Positions 23,089 to 35,362 of a DNA stretch of 64,000 nucleotides are shown here, piece after piece; position 1 is the stretch's first letter, and each line of letters starts with the position of its first letter. The position numbers and the translations under genes are program-made. The DNA is from Hyphodiscus hymeniophilus (Eukaryota > Ascomycota > Leotiomycetes > Helotiales > Hyphodiscaceae). The notes under the pieces were generated by a model. It made no database searches, was not told the origin of the DNA, and saw only the letters and a program-made list of their open reading frames with translations. The stretch covers positions 2,170,001 through 2,234,000 of the forward strand of contig VNKQ01000002.1 in NCBI GenBank assembly GCA_016508695.1, given 5' to 3'.

Positions 23089-23600
23089 TGCTAAGGTTTT
23101 CTGGTACTATGGGAATACGGCCAAGCAATCGATAGCTTCTCTGATTTATAACCTAAGGTACCCGTTTCGAGTTGAGCGATTTGGCGGGGTCGATTTCGTG
23201 TTGACGTCGTCCGTTCGTCGGCCAATCATCGCGTGTATACACAAAATTTGAACCACCCACCTTAATATGGCAAGGAAGCCAAGTCTAATCTCTAATACTG
23301 TAGGAAACGGCACACAATGTACATCATGACTAGATGACAAGATACCCATCTCATTCGGAGTATCTGCACATTTACGTTTAGACGTCACTTAAGGAGAACA
23401 CGCGGCACAGAACTCGACGCGTCTCTCTGCTTTTCTCTCACCCAGTCAAATGCGCATATCGAAAATATCCAACACGCCTACGGATACGGGCCACTACAAG
23501 CATCAATTGCGTCCCTATCACCAAGAGCTCTTCGCCATGAAGGTGGCCCATTAATTGACCCAGACTAACCCTCGATTCACACACTTCTGACAGCTTCGCA
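23089..23600. other. Divergent promoter region dcc1 / RhoGEF
   Basis: About 0.5 kb between divergent starts. No gene-like frame. Confidence 0.5.
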
Positions 23601-26600
23601 ATGGTCCGAGTCACCGACGACTTGGCTTTGTCGCAAGACGAAGTCAACCTTTACTACACAACCGATGCTCTCCTAGGCAATCTACCAGTACTGGTCTTCC
23701 ATGGGCCCTCCACCACGACCAATACCACCCTCAACAGCTCCCGCATCCAAGTTCACGTCTTCACCGCAGCTGGCTTTCAAGGCTATCCTCGAATTACCAT
23801 CTCTCCCAACTCCCCTTTCTATCAATCCGTCAATCACCTGCCGCGCGACAAGCAAGGCGACGAGATATGCAGAGGACTGGCATTTGGATTGCTGAAGTAC
23901 TTCAAGGAGCTACCAGAGGTTGTAAAGACTGGCTTGATTCTTCACTGCGCGAAATCTCGATCGAAACGCCCTGGATCAGCCCCTGCACTCTTTGGCGAAC
24001 AACATGCGGCGGATCTTGCAGGTTCTATGGTCAAGGTGGACAATATTGGGGAAGTGAGACAGGACATCGAGGCGGCTTTGCGGCCACAGAATATCAATCA
24101 TGTTGACATCGACTTGGTACTTCCGCCCGGATCTATCTTGCCTTTGCTACCTCATGAAGCCGAGGGTTTTGAGAATGGCGCTGAGGATGACGACTTCTTT
24201 GACCCTACGTTGAAACAGTATGGCCCGTATTCTCCCTTGGTCAAGCTCTTCGGTGAGGTCGCATTCCTTCCGACATCGAGGCTTCGTCGCGCTCCTTCGA
24301 AACCTACGGCCCTTAACAGAAGCAAGTCCTTTCTTAAAGACCAGAAAATGTCACTGCGCCGGGAGATGGGTGAATTGGTGGATACCGAGGAGCGCTATGT
24401 CATTAAGATGCATGAACTGGTCAACCACATTGCAGATGACTTTCGAGATAAAGCAAAGAACCAAGCATTTGGAAGTTTCAGTCCCTCGGACCAGGATTTG
24501 CAGAAACTGTTTCCTCGGTGCTTGGATAGGATCCTTCAAGTAAACTCAGTTTTTTTGACCGAAATCCGCAAGGTCATGGATGATACCGAAGAGGAAGCTA
24601 TGCAAGACTTAGAGACCCCTCTTACTAATGCGGTTGGATCTCGCTATGGAGGTGCTGGACGTCTGAAAGACCCGACTGGTGCTCTTGCATTTGCCAAGGT
24701 TCTCCTGGAGTGGTTTCCCCAATTCTCGGACTGCTATCAAGAATACATCCGGGCTAGCCAGGACTTCCCACACATCATCAGTTCCTTCATGAAACAGCCA
24801 TCAAGCTTCTCTCAGCGCGTACAACAAACCGGAGAGCAGCGTCTTCGCTCGGCAGTAATCGAGCCAGTACAGAGGCTACCTAGATATAGCCTCTTCATTG
24901 ACAACATCGTCAACTACCTACCAAACTCGCATCCTGCGCTTAAGTCGATGCTCGCGGCTAGGGATATTATTACGGCAATTTGTTCGCTTGATCCACCGGA
25001 AACTGATAAGTCACAGATTGTCAATCGCCTCCGAAACTTAGTGGAGTCATGGCCGTCCAAATTACATCCTCAAGGACGCCTCATCGCGGCTGTTGACTTT
25101 GTCGAACTCCCAGCGCCGTTCCATACATCGACAACCCCCCATTTCAGGGATGGCATGTTCCTGCTGTTCGTGGATTGTCTTGTACTTCTCAGAAAGAGTG
25201 CGGATAGCAGCCTTTCAGCTCGGGGACTTACGGCGGAACTTGAAAAGCCCTCTGCAGCTGCAATGATGGCATCTGTTACAGCGGCCGCCGGTGGTCAAAG
25301 ACATATCTATGATCTTTCGTTCGCAGGATGGCATGCATTAGGCGATACTCGATTTACAATGTCCGACGATGGACGATCCGTTTACATGATATCAAGCCAC
25401 GAAATGAAGGATGTAACCGCCGGTCGTGAGAGAACTACTCCAGGTCCTTCTGTCAGGTCTTTCGTTCTTCGAGGCGGCTATGATGGCAAGGCCATGAAAC
25501 TGACGGAAGAGATAACCAGAGCGAGGATCGAGGGAAGATTCTCCGAAAGAGAGCGAGAAACCAGCAAGTGGTGTCTCCGATCACTCAAACTGGCCGCTGC
25601 CGGGATCAGTCTGCATACTGCAGTTTTCGAAGAGGGCATCGACAAATTAATTGAGGGCCGAAAGGAACCAGCTCCTATTCGCATTGTGGTCGATCACGAG
25701 AAAGGCACGAAGGGTGCGCCTGTCGGCCATTATGGAGTCGAAATAGTCGCAAATGTCGCATCGATGACCAGAGGTATGAAGTATAGGTTGGAAGTTGATG
25801 GCCTGAATGACAAGGTCTTCGTTGATGAAGTTGTCGCTGAGCACATCCTTCCAACCTTTGTCAAGCGAGGTAGGTGGTATTCTTTAGTGCCAATGGAGCC
25901 TGCTAACCATATCTTTCAGCTGTCGATTTACTTCGCGCTCAATATCATCCCAGCAACCCAGCTTTGACAGCGCCCTTTATCTCATTTTATTCCAAAATTC
26001 TGCAGTCGATTCGAGGGTTAAATGAGGGCGACAAATCGAAGTCTTTTCGCCCCCCGTCACCTGTTAAGATGCTCTCAAGCTTTCTCAATGGTAGTTTCAA
26101 CAACTCAACCAATTCCTTCAGCAACTCTGGCTCTGCGTATGCTTCATCGAAACACCAAAAAACTCCGTTGATTGGTAATATCCCATCCATGGCCCCCACC
26201 ATCCCGCGATCAAACAGCAATAAGTCCACCCACTCAATTCTTGACGTCGATGGCAAAAACAGTGTCCATACAGGAAATGATAGACCGGTCAATCCCCTGG
26301 TCCGTCTAGAGGAGACTTTTACCGGCTACATTGTCGCTCTCCAATCCCGCAAAGGCAATGTTGTCGGTAAGGTTTTGAGAAATCGTGGAAATGCGGACGA
26401 ATTGGCTATCAATGCTTTGTACAATACATTTATTGAGAACCCTCTGGATACCCGGGCAGCTTCGGAGGTCTCTGTTGACATTATTTTCGTGGCTTTTGAA
26501 AAGTATCTCCGAATGGCTTGGAAGGATCAGATGGGCCAGGTCATGTCCTTGCAAGCTTTGGATGCATTGCAAGAGCATGCATTAAGGATGCATCCCGGAG

Positions 26601-28237
26601 ATTTCGCAGACTATGTAAAAATGGTTTTTGGTGAGATGGCACCACAGAATAGACGAGCCTTTATGGCCGTTGTCAAATTGCTGGCAGATCTGCTTGAGGG
26701 CTGTGGCAATGATGGCGATCGGGGCGCCCTCACAGCTGCTTTCGCAGAACTGCTGGTCGTGGACGGCAATCCTCATGACTACATCAACCTTCTGGATCGT
26801 ATGGTCGAAGACTCTGAGAGACTGTTCGAGGACATCGGTCCTGGAGCGGTTACTGGCCTCAACGAAAGTTTCAGCTCTAGGTATGGATCTGTCACCGGAA
26901 ATCGATCTAATCACTCAGCTACTGGATCTTTGACATCGAATGCGTCTTCATTGCGGCGGAGATTTGATACGTTATTGCGACAAAACAGCAACAAATCCGA
27001 AAGCGAAAGTCGTCCTTCTGTATGGCGCTCGCTAAGCAAGACTAGTCGTAATGTTGGTATTGGCGAGCAGATTTCTGTAGGAAGCATGTCAAAAGGTAGC
27101 GTCAATCGGTCAAGATCTATTGAACCAAACAACAGACGCCCAGCCTCTCGCGATAGACCCACTATCATGGGCGCATTTGATGAACGACCCTCGAGCTCTA
27201 ATAGCCAACCATCAAGACTCAGCACTATTGGCGCATCGCCTCCTCCCACAGAGACTGAAGATACAGCCAAGAGTCTCAAAAAGAAGCGTCGAAGTTCTCT
27301 TTCAGACTTAAAGACGCTGATGGCTGCCGCAAATCTGGGTGGAAGTTCTCCCTTGTTATCGTCACCTGACCGAAATAACAAAGTCAACTTCTCTCCACGT
27401 ACTCCATCTCCTAGTAAGCTTCCTATAGCTGGAGGCATTATGGACAGAGGCCGTTCAGCGATGTTTGGAACTGGATCGCCCAATCAGAAAGAGAACACGA
27501 CCATTGGGGCAGCCACTAGAAATATTGGCAACCTGACAGAACGACCCCAAAATATCATGTCGCCCTCAGATACTATTGTAGCGAAGGAGTCATGGTCAGG
27601 GAAAGGTCACACCAAGGCTGCCTCGATGTCTTCCAACATTCCAACTCTTCGTCGCGATCGAGCAGCGTCCTCCTCAAGACCAACAACAAGCCCATCCAAA
27701 TCACCACAGAAGTTACGTCTCCAAAGCCCACAGAAATTGCGAGAGCGCCTCCAGAATGAAGCGAAGGCAATCAACGAGGCCGAAACCTCCCTTCAAAACG
27801 AACTCTCGAAAATCGGCGAAGAAATGGCTAAGCTCAATGCAGGCTCCTCGTCTAAATTGCAAGATTTCGAAAAGTTGTCTGCAACGATGAGAGTTCTCGA
27901 TCTCAAGATTCCTGAAGTCGTTAAAGAGCTCACTACAAGAAATGACAGAATCAAAGAAGATTTGGAGAAGTCGCTACAAGCCTCCGAATTCAAGGTCAAA
28001 GGGTTGGATCAATTGTACAAGGAGAGTAGTGCCGAGAATGAAATTCTGTACGAGAAGTTCAATGGCGAGCTAGGGAAGATAGTTAAGGCGCTTAAAGGCA
28101 AAGGAAAGGAAGATAAAGAGGAGTTGATCTCGAAGCTGAAAGTTGCTAGTGAGGAAACAGCGAAGACGAAGAAGGAAAATGCAAGATTGAGGAGAGAAAT
28201 CTTGACGTTGAGAACATTGCTGAAGGGCAATGAGTAA
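23601..28237 (+). CDS. RhoGEF (DH) protein with RhoGAP-like domain and coiled coil
   Basis: Two exons, 23601-25869 and 25920-28237, joined by a 50-bp intron (GTAGGT...TTTCAG), 1528 residues. Residues ~250-475 form a Dbl-homology domain (MGELVDTEERYVIKMHELVN, then EQRLRSAVIEPVQRLPRYSL and FIDNIVNYLPNSHP), which would catalyse GDP release from a Rho GTPase. A PH-like part follows (~500-780). After a Ser/Asn-rich linker, residues ~880-1045 resemble a RhoGAP domain. VVGKVLRNRGNADELAINAL aligns with the arginine-finger region (Arg near 910), and NRRAFMAVVKLLADLL with a later helix. The next ~300 residues are basic and Ser/Pro-rich, probably phosphorylated and disordered. The C-terminus (~1290-1528) is a long coiled coil. 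The protein should act at the membrane or cortex in polarity, cytokinesis or cell-wall signalling. Which GTPase it serves cannot be read from sequence. Confidence 0.8.
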
Positions 28238-29517
28238 GCGGGATGCTGTTGATGGTTGTTGAGAATCAATGTGGGTCATTTGGTCTCTGAGTATACGTGT
28301 AGATGACTTGGCTTGGCGTTACTGGAGCGTTGCATTTTGTGTCGGCGTTGGATGCTCATTGATTGAGTACGCATTAACAGCATTTGTTTGTACAGTACAC
28401 TACGACGAAAGCATGAATGAATGAATGAACAATGAGAAACGAGGAGCTTCTCACAGAGTCTGCACGTCTTGGGGTTACGTGTGCTGCTGCCTTGGCTCTG
28501 CAATCATTCAGACTGGATCTCTTCCACAATTCTATTGCAGGCCCTCACCTCGCCATATACTTATTCGCGGTATGAAATGGTCTTGGCAACGACAATGTCG
28601 TATTTACTCCCGCCATCCATTTAAGGAAATTAATGAGCCTTCACCTCCTGCCCGGCCCAGCGCGTCGTCGTAATGGCCTGTGGGATAGCAGATACCCACC
28701 CGCTCCCATTCTGCCCCTTTCGCCGCCCTACGAAGTCCCCTGAATAGTCGCCTTCTGGTCAGCGACAGGATCTGGCAAATCCACCCTCACCCGTACGCTC
28801 TTGACCCAATCCCGTACATACCAGCTCTATTGGTTTAGTATTCACTGTTCTGAATCCTATGATGGCAGCACGTGTGGATAACTTCATCCCACCTGCCGCA
28901 CTGTTTCCTTGGTGGAGCGGAAGAATGGTAATACATGACCCAGGCTCAGGAGTTGTTTTGGGACCGGCGAATCGGACCGGCGAATCGGATGAGTGAGGTG
29001 CCTATTAAGATTACAATGGAAGCTGACAGCTCAACGAGAAACAACGAAAATTGTATCTTGTGGCTGGATAGTCGTGTTGAAGAGTAGTTTGTTACCCCGG
29101 GAGTCCGTCGTGAGTTGACCCGTTCACTGTAGCTCAAGTCCATTGAAAGGTTAAATAGTATTATTTTGAGGTCCAAGTTAGAAAACACGAGGATGAAACT
29201 CTGAGATTTCTTTACTTTCTTGTGTATAACGTGACGAGACGATTGAGATTGAACCTTCATTTCCTGTCAAAGCAGCCCCAACCCCCCAACTCCAAATCTC
29301 AGATGAAAATAGATCTTACCGCCACCCTATCCTTTGTTCAAGAACTTTTCCCCAATTGCAAGACGAAATTAACACCAAAGTACTCCTGGAAACCAAATTT
29401 CCATAATTTTCGAACTTATTCACGGTACATACCATCCATATTGAGGGAATCTTTCGCGGATGTGATTTGTTCTAGTGAGCAGAGTTAGATCGGCCGCTGA
29501 ATAAGTAACGCATTTGA
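28238..29517. other. Intergenic between convergent genes
   Basis: 1.3 kb with no supported gene. It includes a short (ATGA)n run at about 28413-28428 and a direct repeat of CGAATCGGACCGG / CGAATCGGAT at 28975-28990. Confidence 0.5.
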
Positions 29518-31978
29518 TCATATACCTCTCATTCCACCAAGCGCCTCATAAGCCATCGAATAGTTATTAAGGGCATCCAAAACCAATTGCAACCCATCTT
29601 GGAGTTGAGCAAGCAGCCTCGCACTCGGACTGTCCTTCCCTCCATGACTAACAGTGCCAATGAAACCCATAGCCTTTGTTTTGTACGAGAGCATGATCAT
29701 TGCGTAGGAACTCTGCATCGCACAGCATGCAAATATCGGGACCATTCTTGGCGCTTCCGTGCTTTTGGGAGGTGGGAAGTAACTCATGTGGTCGATCTGA
29801 CGAATTGGATGAGGGTATGGTAATGCTTCAAACGAGCTCGCAATGGCGAAAGAGGACTTCATGCAGACTTTCGAGGAGAAAGTAGAGGAGAAAGGAAGGA
29901 CTGCGCAGGCTACATTTCTTGGAGGCGGCGAAGTGTTGGGTGATAAAGCATTGTTGGACGGTAGCTGATGAAATGTACTACTGCAGGCACAGACAGGTGC
30001 CATTGGAGCGTTGGGATCCTGAGGAGTATCAGATGCGGAACGTAGATCACAATGCTTCTTGGAGAAGACTGGCATGTCGGCGAAAGCACAGTAACGGTGC
30101 AATTTGATTCGGGCACTGTTGAGCTTAATCCGGGCCATCCCTCGTAATGCTTCAGCGACTTTCAGCTCGTTCGTGTCCAACAATACAGCTGGACGGGATG
30201 TTAGAGTCCAGGTATCCGCTTTTGCGATCAGAGGTTCAATGATACTATCGAGCTCGACCATGCGCTGAGAGATTAGTGCTGTGTCTTGATTGGACTTGAG
30301 AGTAAGGTCCAAGTCTATCACAAATTGAGTGGCAGTTATTATCACTTGCTGTGACTCGAGAAACACAGCCCAGGCCTAAATAGGACATAAATCAGTAGAG
30401 AATTTTGGGTAGGGGTTGGCTCGCACGTGACTTACATCTTGGTCGGCGCTCAAAGTAGGCCCAATTGTGGTAAAGCGAGGATCATAGAGTAAAAGGGGAG
30501 TTGGCTAAAACCAATTAATCAAACTTCTCTAGAGCCTATGGAAGGCGACGAGACTTACTGAATTGCTGAGTATAGAGCCTTGACAAACGGTAATGTAGGT
30601 CATCCACCACACTCTCCGATTTGACTCCGCAAAAATACCATCCTCGTCTCCTTTACAATGTAATCCAAGACTGAGTGCAGCATTCAGAGCCTGGCCAGCG
30701 CGATTTCGCAGTTTTGCAATATTCCCCCTTTGAGCATATTCATACGTGCCGAGTAGAAGCAGTGCGATAATACTCTCTGTCACCAAAGGCACCTGAGGAT
30801 GGAATGGACTTCGATTCAAAGGGCTCGGATCACTGCTCAAAGCATTTCCCGGGGATGTTGCCGATTCGGGCAGCTCAGATTCGATTTCGATGCTTTCGAA
30901 TGCCGATTGGGCATATGCACGCGCCTGTTCCCGGCGCAGGGCCACTGACTCAATCCCACTTGGATCTGGGTCAGCTGGATGTGGAATCAAAGCTAGAAGC
31001 GCAGAAATAGCGAGGCTCAACGGGGTTGAGGGCTCAAAGTCGGGTGACGTTGGACTGCAAAAAATTGCATCTGGAGCAGGACGAACTCCCATTTCAGGGT
31101 TATCGATCACCTGATGGGCAGCAGGGGCTGGAAGAACAGGGAAGTACGAGTGGATATATGTATAATAAGCGGAAAGACTGGTTAGACAGTTAGATCGTAA
31201 CGTGGATAGTCAAGCATGATGACCGTCTTGCTTAGAATTGGCTTACATGTCTTCATCGTTGCAATAGACCCGCACAGAAGACGAAAGAGGCTGGATGCTT
31301 TCGGGGGTTGTCCCGGCATGCTCAGAGGTATCATAGCCACTATCTTGACTCTCGTGCCTGGCAGAAAATATCGTGTCGAAGATATAATCCGTGTCGTCAA
31401 GCGACAGATCAAGCTGCCTCAATCCCCCTCCAGGTGCGACTAATGCTAGAGTCTCTCCAAATGATTCTGATTATGTCAGTCTGCATAGAAGTTTATCGGA
31501 TCGTACATGACAATTACCTTGGCCGGATTCGGGGAGGACTGATAAAGAGCATTGGTTGAAGGCATTATTGTCTGAAATCGGGGTTGATTTTCGGACACTG
31601 TCAGTTGAGAGCTGTCTCTTGCGAATCCTTGAACCACCCCGTTTGCTCTGCGTATATATGCAGGTCTTGCCCTTAATTGCACACTGCTCATGTATCAGCC
31701 AAGTCCAAGAAGTACGGGCCTGATTAATGCGCAATCTCACGTTGGTGCATTCTGGTTTTCCGTCGCATCGAGTGCGGGACGCTCGACTGGCTGTGTGTGA
31801 GATAACAAATCGAATTATCGATGAATCTGAAATCAACTTGCCATTCAAGACATGCGACCTTCACGGGAGGAACAGCAAACTTCTTCCGGGCCGGCTTTAT
31901 CGGTTTGGCATCAACGTTATTCGCACTGACGGTATTTATTCCCCTATCGGCGTCAAGAAAGTACGAGTCAACGTCCAT
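29518..31978 (-). CDS. Zn(II)2Cys6 transcription factor (first of tandem pair)
   Basis: Seven-exon model 31978-31842, 31786-31741, 31683-31518, 31445-31247, 31177-30559, 30504-30436 and 30375-29518, in frame, 697 residues. The zinc cluster reads C-LE-C-RASRTR-C-DGKPE-C-TN-C-AIKGKT-C, preceded by a basic stretch PARKKFAVPPVKVA and followed by SKRGGSRIRKR. It is assembled from three exons. The first intron inside it (31841-31787) has a GC donor (GCAAGT) and is the only reading that restores the full CX2CX6C pattern. The middle matches the fungal_trans domain (VPLVTESIIALLLLGTYEYA, AALSLGLHCKG, NRRVWWMTYITV). The C-terminal exon is long and hydrophobic/helical. It should be a nuclear regulator, upstream of nothing obvious except the second regulator, in the same orientation. 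Confidence 0.8.
31787..31841 (-). other. GC-AG intron inside the zinc-cluster codons
   Basis: 55-bp intron starting GCAAGT and ending GCCAG. Splitting there gives VACLE-C/RASRTRC with every cluster Cys in place. A plain GT-donor reading (TGT|CTTG... to CACACAG) would give a Ser at the second Cys position and lacks a proper donor. Confidence 0.7.
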
Positions 31979-32923
31979 GATCGCGCTGGAAATGGACGAA
32001 GGAGCGGGAAGACAAGTTTCTGGAACGGACAGCGTATTTGTACCGCAGGCAGAAATACTGTAGCGACTCACATGGCTTTTCAAACGCTCGGCTGCAGATT
32101 GGCAAGGGATGTGCGACCGATGGCTGAACCAAAGCAGAAAGGTAATATTGACACGGCGTCTCAGCCCGAGATAACAATAAGATAAGAGATCAGTATGGCG
32201 CAGCTCACAATCATAAAGATCGACTTTCAAGATACTACTTGCAGCGACGCGATATTCGCCGTAAGATATAGAGACAGGAGGAGCAAACGGAGAAAATGCG
32301 CACCGCATGGATCATCCGCATGAAACTGGTGGATTCGGAATTTGATTAGTCAGGAAGCGACTTTTCTTTCTGAGGTGGTGATTCGCTCTTGTCGATTCTG
32401 GAGCCCGCCGGGCTGTAAGTTATTCCCTTACCTAGAAGAAGATGTCTTGCCATCGATGATACCTGACAATATTGACCTTTGATCTGCCGATGATCCTACA
32501 CAACTCTGTCTGGGTGAGAACATGGACGCAAGCGATTGATAAGTAGCCCCAGCGGTTTGTGACAGGTCTGTAAATCACGTGCAGCTAAACTTATCATGTG
32601 ATGATGTCTTTCTGATATGTGGCAAAAACGACCCCACGAAGGCTTCAGTTGCTTGTCAACCAACACGTCGGGCGGAAGTGATCTCAACGCTTCTCAACGC
32701 TTCATGATTGGTTTGCAAGATTTCGACCTGTCTAGTTCTGCTATCCGTATTGCCCCATTCCTCTTATCCTCTCTGTATCCCTACCCTTGCCCCTGCTTCC
32801 CTGAACTCCTGTCATTCGCATTGTACGTTCTCGAACTATAGCCTGCTATATATCAAGGCACAAGGGTATAAACGAGCTCAAGCAAACGTTCGATTTTATC
32901 ATCTTCCCATGTACACGGAAAGT
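31979..32923. other. Intergenic between two tandem regulators
   Basis: About 0.9 kb: promoter of the first regulator and 3' end of the second. Short frames only. Confidence 0.5.
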
Positions 32924-34857
32924 CTATCCTTTCAAAGCCCTGCAAGATCTCAGATCCCAGGGAAACTTCGAGCTTCTTCTCTCCAGCATAGCCCGCCCCC
33001 CACGAATCCCCATGGCGTCCGAAATGAATTGAAGCTTCGAAAGTATCCATTTCTGGCATTCGCTGCCTTCTGGCGCCGAGATATTGGCCCTTAGAAGTGT
33101 CCAAAGCATGAGATAGCCACGGACTGGCATCCGGTGCTCTGTAGGTGCAGGATCGCCAACAGAATCAATATCGCCCATACAGAAGTCTGTACTTGCGCAT
33201 ATATCTGAGACCATTTCAGTAATAATTGTGCGAGACTGTGTTCGTGTCTGCTCCACGTTGAAAGCAGTCTCGGCATGCGGATGTGTATCGATGAGCAGAG
33301 TCAGGCAATGAAGAAGAACTTCATTGAGGTGTATACGGCCCGCTCGACAAGTGTTTGATGCCCACGCCACATACGGATCTTCGTAGACGTACTGCTGGGA
33401 TGCCCTGTAAGTGCTGTTTGGACAAACACCTCTCTCTGTGGTCGTGCCTGGCTTGCGGAAGATGCGTGGTCGCCAGGAGGTAGGAAGCTTGTCGAGCCAC
33501 TCTTGATAATGAAGATCAATGAGAAGAGCTTCCTTGACTACAATTAGCATCTTAATTATCCACCAGTAGTCTTCTGGATCGCTGTCGAATAGCACTTGAG
33601 CTTCATAGCAAAGGCGAGCTGTGCGAATGTTGCATCTAGACAGCAGGAGACCTGGATCGTCTCTCGGAATAGACTCAAGCCAGAATATCGCTGCGTCCAT
33701 GGAATTCATATGCTCTGCTATGGATTTTATGACCTTCTCAAGACGTTAGTAACCTCCCTGAGATGAGTCCAACGACAAGCTTACGACGTGAGCATAACAA
33801 GTTCGGAAGAGATTGATTCCGAGTGAGGTCTTAAATTGTTCTTTGCCTCGACTTTCCATGATCGAGACCCGTCCGGTATGGTGAAGATATCGAGACCAAC
33901 CACCACTTGCTGACCTAAATCCACTTATCACTATTAATGCACAGAAGTCAGTACGAGTTCTTCTTGGAACCGAAAAAAACGAAGCATATCCCAATTCACG
34001 AAATCAATTCAAGAAATTCGCATTCTTACAACCTCGTAACTATGCAATGATCCAGAAACGATTAAATGGCTTGGAGAATACGCACACTACCGAGAACACA
34101 ATTAGCACGCTTCCATAAGAGAGGAGAGGCGTGACTTACCTCAAACATACCGAACAGATAATTTGTGGCCAAGGTTGAATCGTCATGAACAACGCCAGGA
34201 TCTCGCAGTAGCTTTGCCATCAACTCCACTGCATAATAGTAAGATGCACAGGCTTCCACCTTCAGCCAATCTATTCCGAGTTGATTTGATAAGCTCAACC
34301 AGGCAACTGCATTCAATGCATCTCGCAAGGGAGCACGCAGGTTCGTGCGTCCACAAAGCTCCGGCAGGAAGCCCAAACCACTTCCAGAAAAGAGGGGCGA
34401 GTGAAGTACCCAGTCGGAAAAGAAGCGAGGCACTGCGACCTCTCGCCAATCTGTGCTTGGGTAGGGAGAGATTCTAGTTCTACGCTCTTCGGAAAGCCGG
34501 GTTGTTGGTCGAGGCGGGGTCGTACAGGTCATGCTGGGACTGGCCGAGCCTGAAGATCCTGCAGAGCCTCCTCTCTTCGCGGTGACCTCCTTGACCCGCT
34601 TCTTCACTTTCGTCGCCGAAATACTGGTCATGTCTCTAAATACTAGATCTGATTCGGGTTTGTACTCGCATGTTGCCCCGGATTTGACGCAGCGCGAGCA
34701 GGGCTCAATCTCATCACACTACATACCCAATTAGGCCATGTCAGCCACACTGAAAAGGGGGTGGGGTTGGGAAGCGAAGGAAGAAATCATATATTGATAG
34801 ACTGACTTTGACTTTCTTGCTCTTGCATGCAAAGCACGCTCTACTGGGAAACGGCAT
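32924..34857 (-). CDS. Zn(II)2Cys6 transcription factor (second of tandem pair)
   Basis: Four-exon model 34857-34807, 34718-34151, 33930-33785 and 33733-32924, in frame, 524 residues. Exon 1 encodes MPFPSRACFACKSKKVK and exon 2 begins CDEIEPCSRCVKSGATCEYK, together a complete cluster with a CX2CX6CX5CX2CX6C pattern. A basic SATKVKKRVKEVTAKRGG linker follows. The rest is the helical fungal-specific domain type (GGWSRYLHHTGRVSIMESRG, KEQFKTSLGINLF). The junction 34150-33931 is the weak point. The chosen GTATGT donor and TTAATAG acceptor keep frame over 220 bp. A GTAAGT donor 11 bases further on is also present but does not keep frame with any acceptor I found unless an extra exon is used. Divergent from the FAD monooxygenase, 505 bp away, so it is a candidate regulator of it. 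Confidence 0.75.
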
Positions 34858-35362
34858 GGCGGAGGGTACTACCGAGACAGATTGTAGCAATGTTTCCAAG
34901 CCGAAAGTTGACTGCGAGAAAAGGTAATATATCATATAAAAGGGGAAGAACAGAACGACGTGCAGCCCCGATCGAGGCAAGCAACTCCTCAGCCTCACGG
35001 GACAGCCCCTGTTGCGAAGGCGCCCTGCATACAGCCTTGTGCGGACATGCGGGAGCTGCGGAGTGCCTTCTACTCCGGCTCCCCGTAAGCTCGCCCGTGC
35101 AGCTGCAGTTGATCCCTGGCTTCACACCCTCACGGAGCCAATTCAGGCAATATGTGGTCTAAATCTCTTGTACCCTAGTATTCAAAACTCCGTCCTCGAT
35201 TGATATTTTGATACAAGATCCATGAAAGAAAGATATTCGAACAACGATGTACGAGATGCAGCAAAGACCGTCCTGGTGGTCGACGTACTGGAGCTTACTA
35301 ACCACTGCCAACACCAGTCTTACTTCTGACCCGCATACCCATTTTCTCAGCACTACGTCGAG
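34858..35362. promoter_or_regulatory. Divergent promoter region regulator / monooxygenase
   Basis: 505 bp between the start codons of the second Zn2Cys6 regulator and the FAD monooxygenase, so both promoters must lie here. I could not identify a clear inverted CGG pair by eye. Confidence 0.4.
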
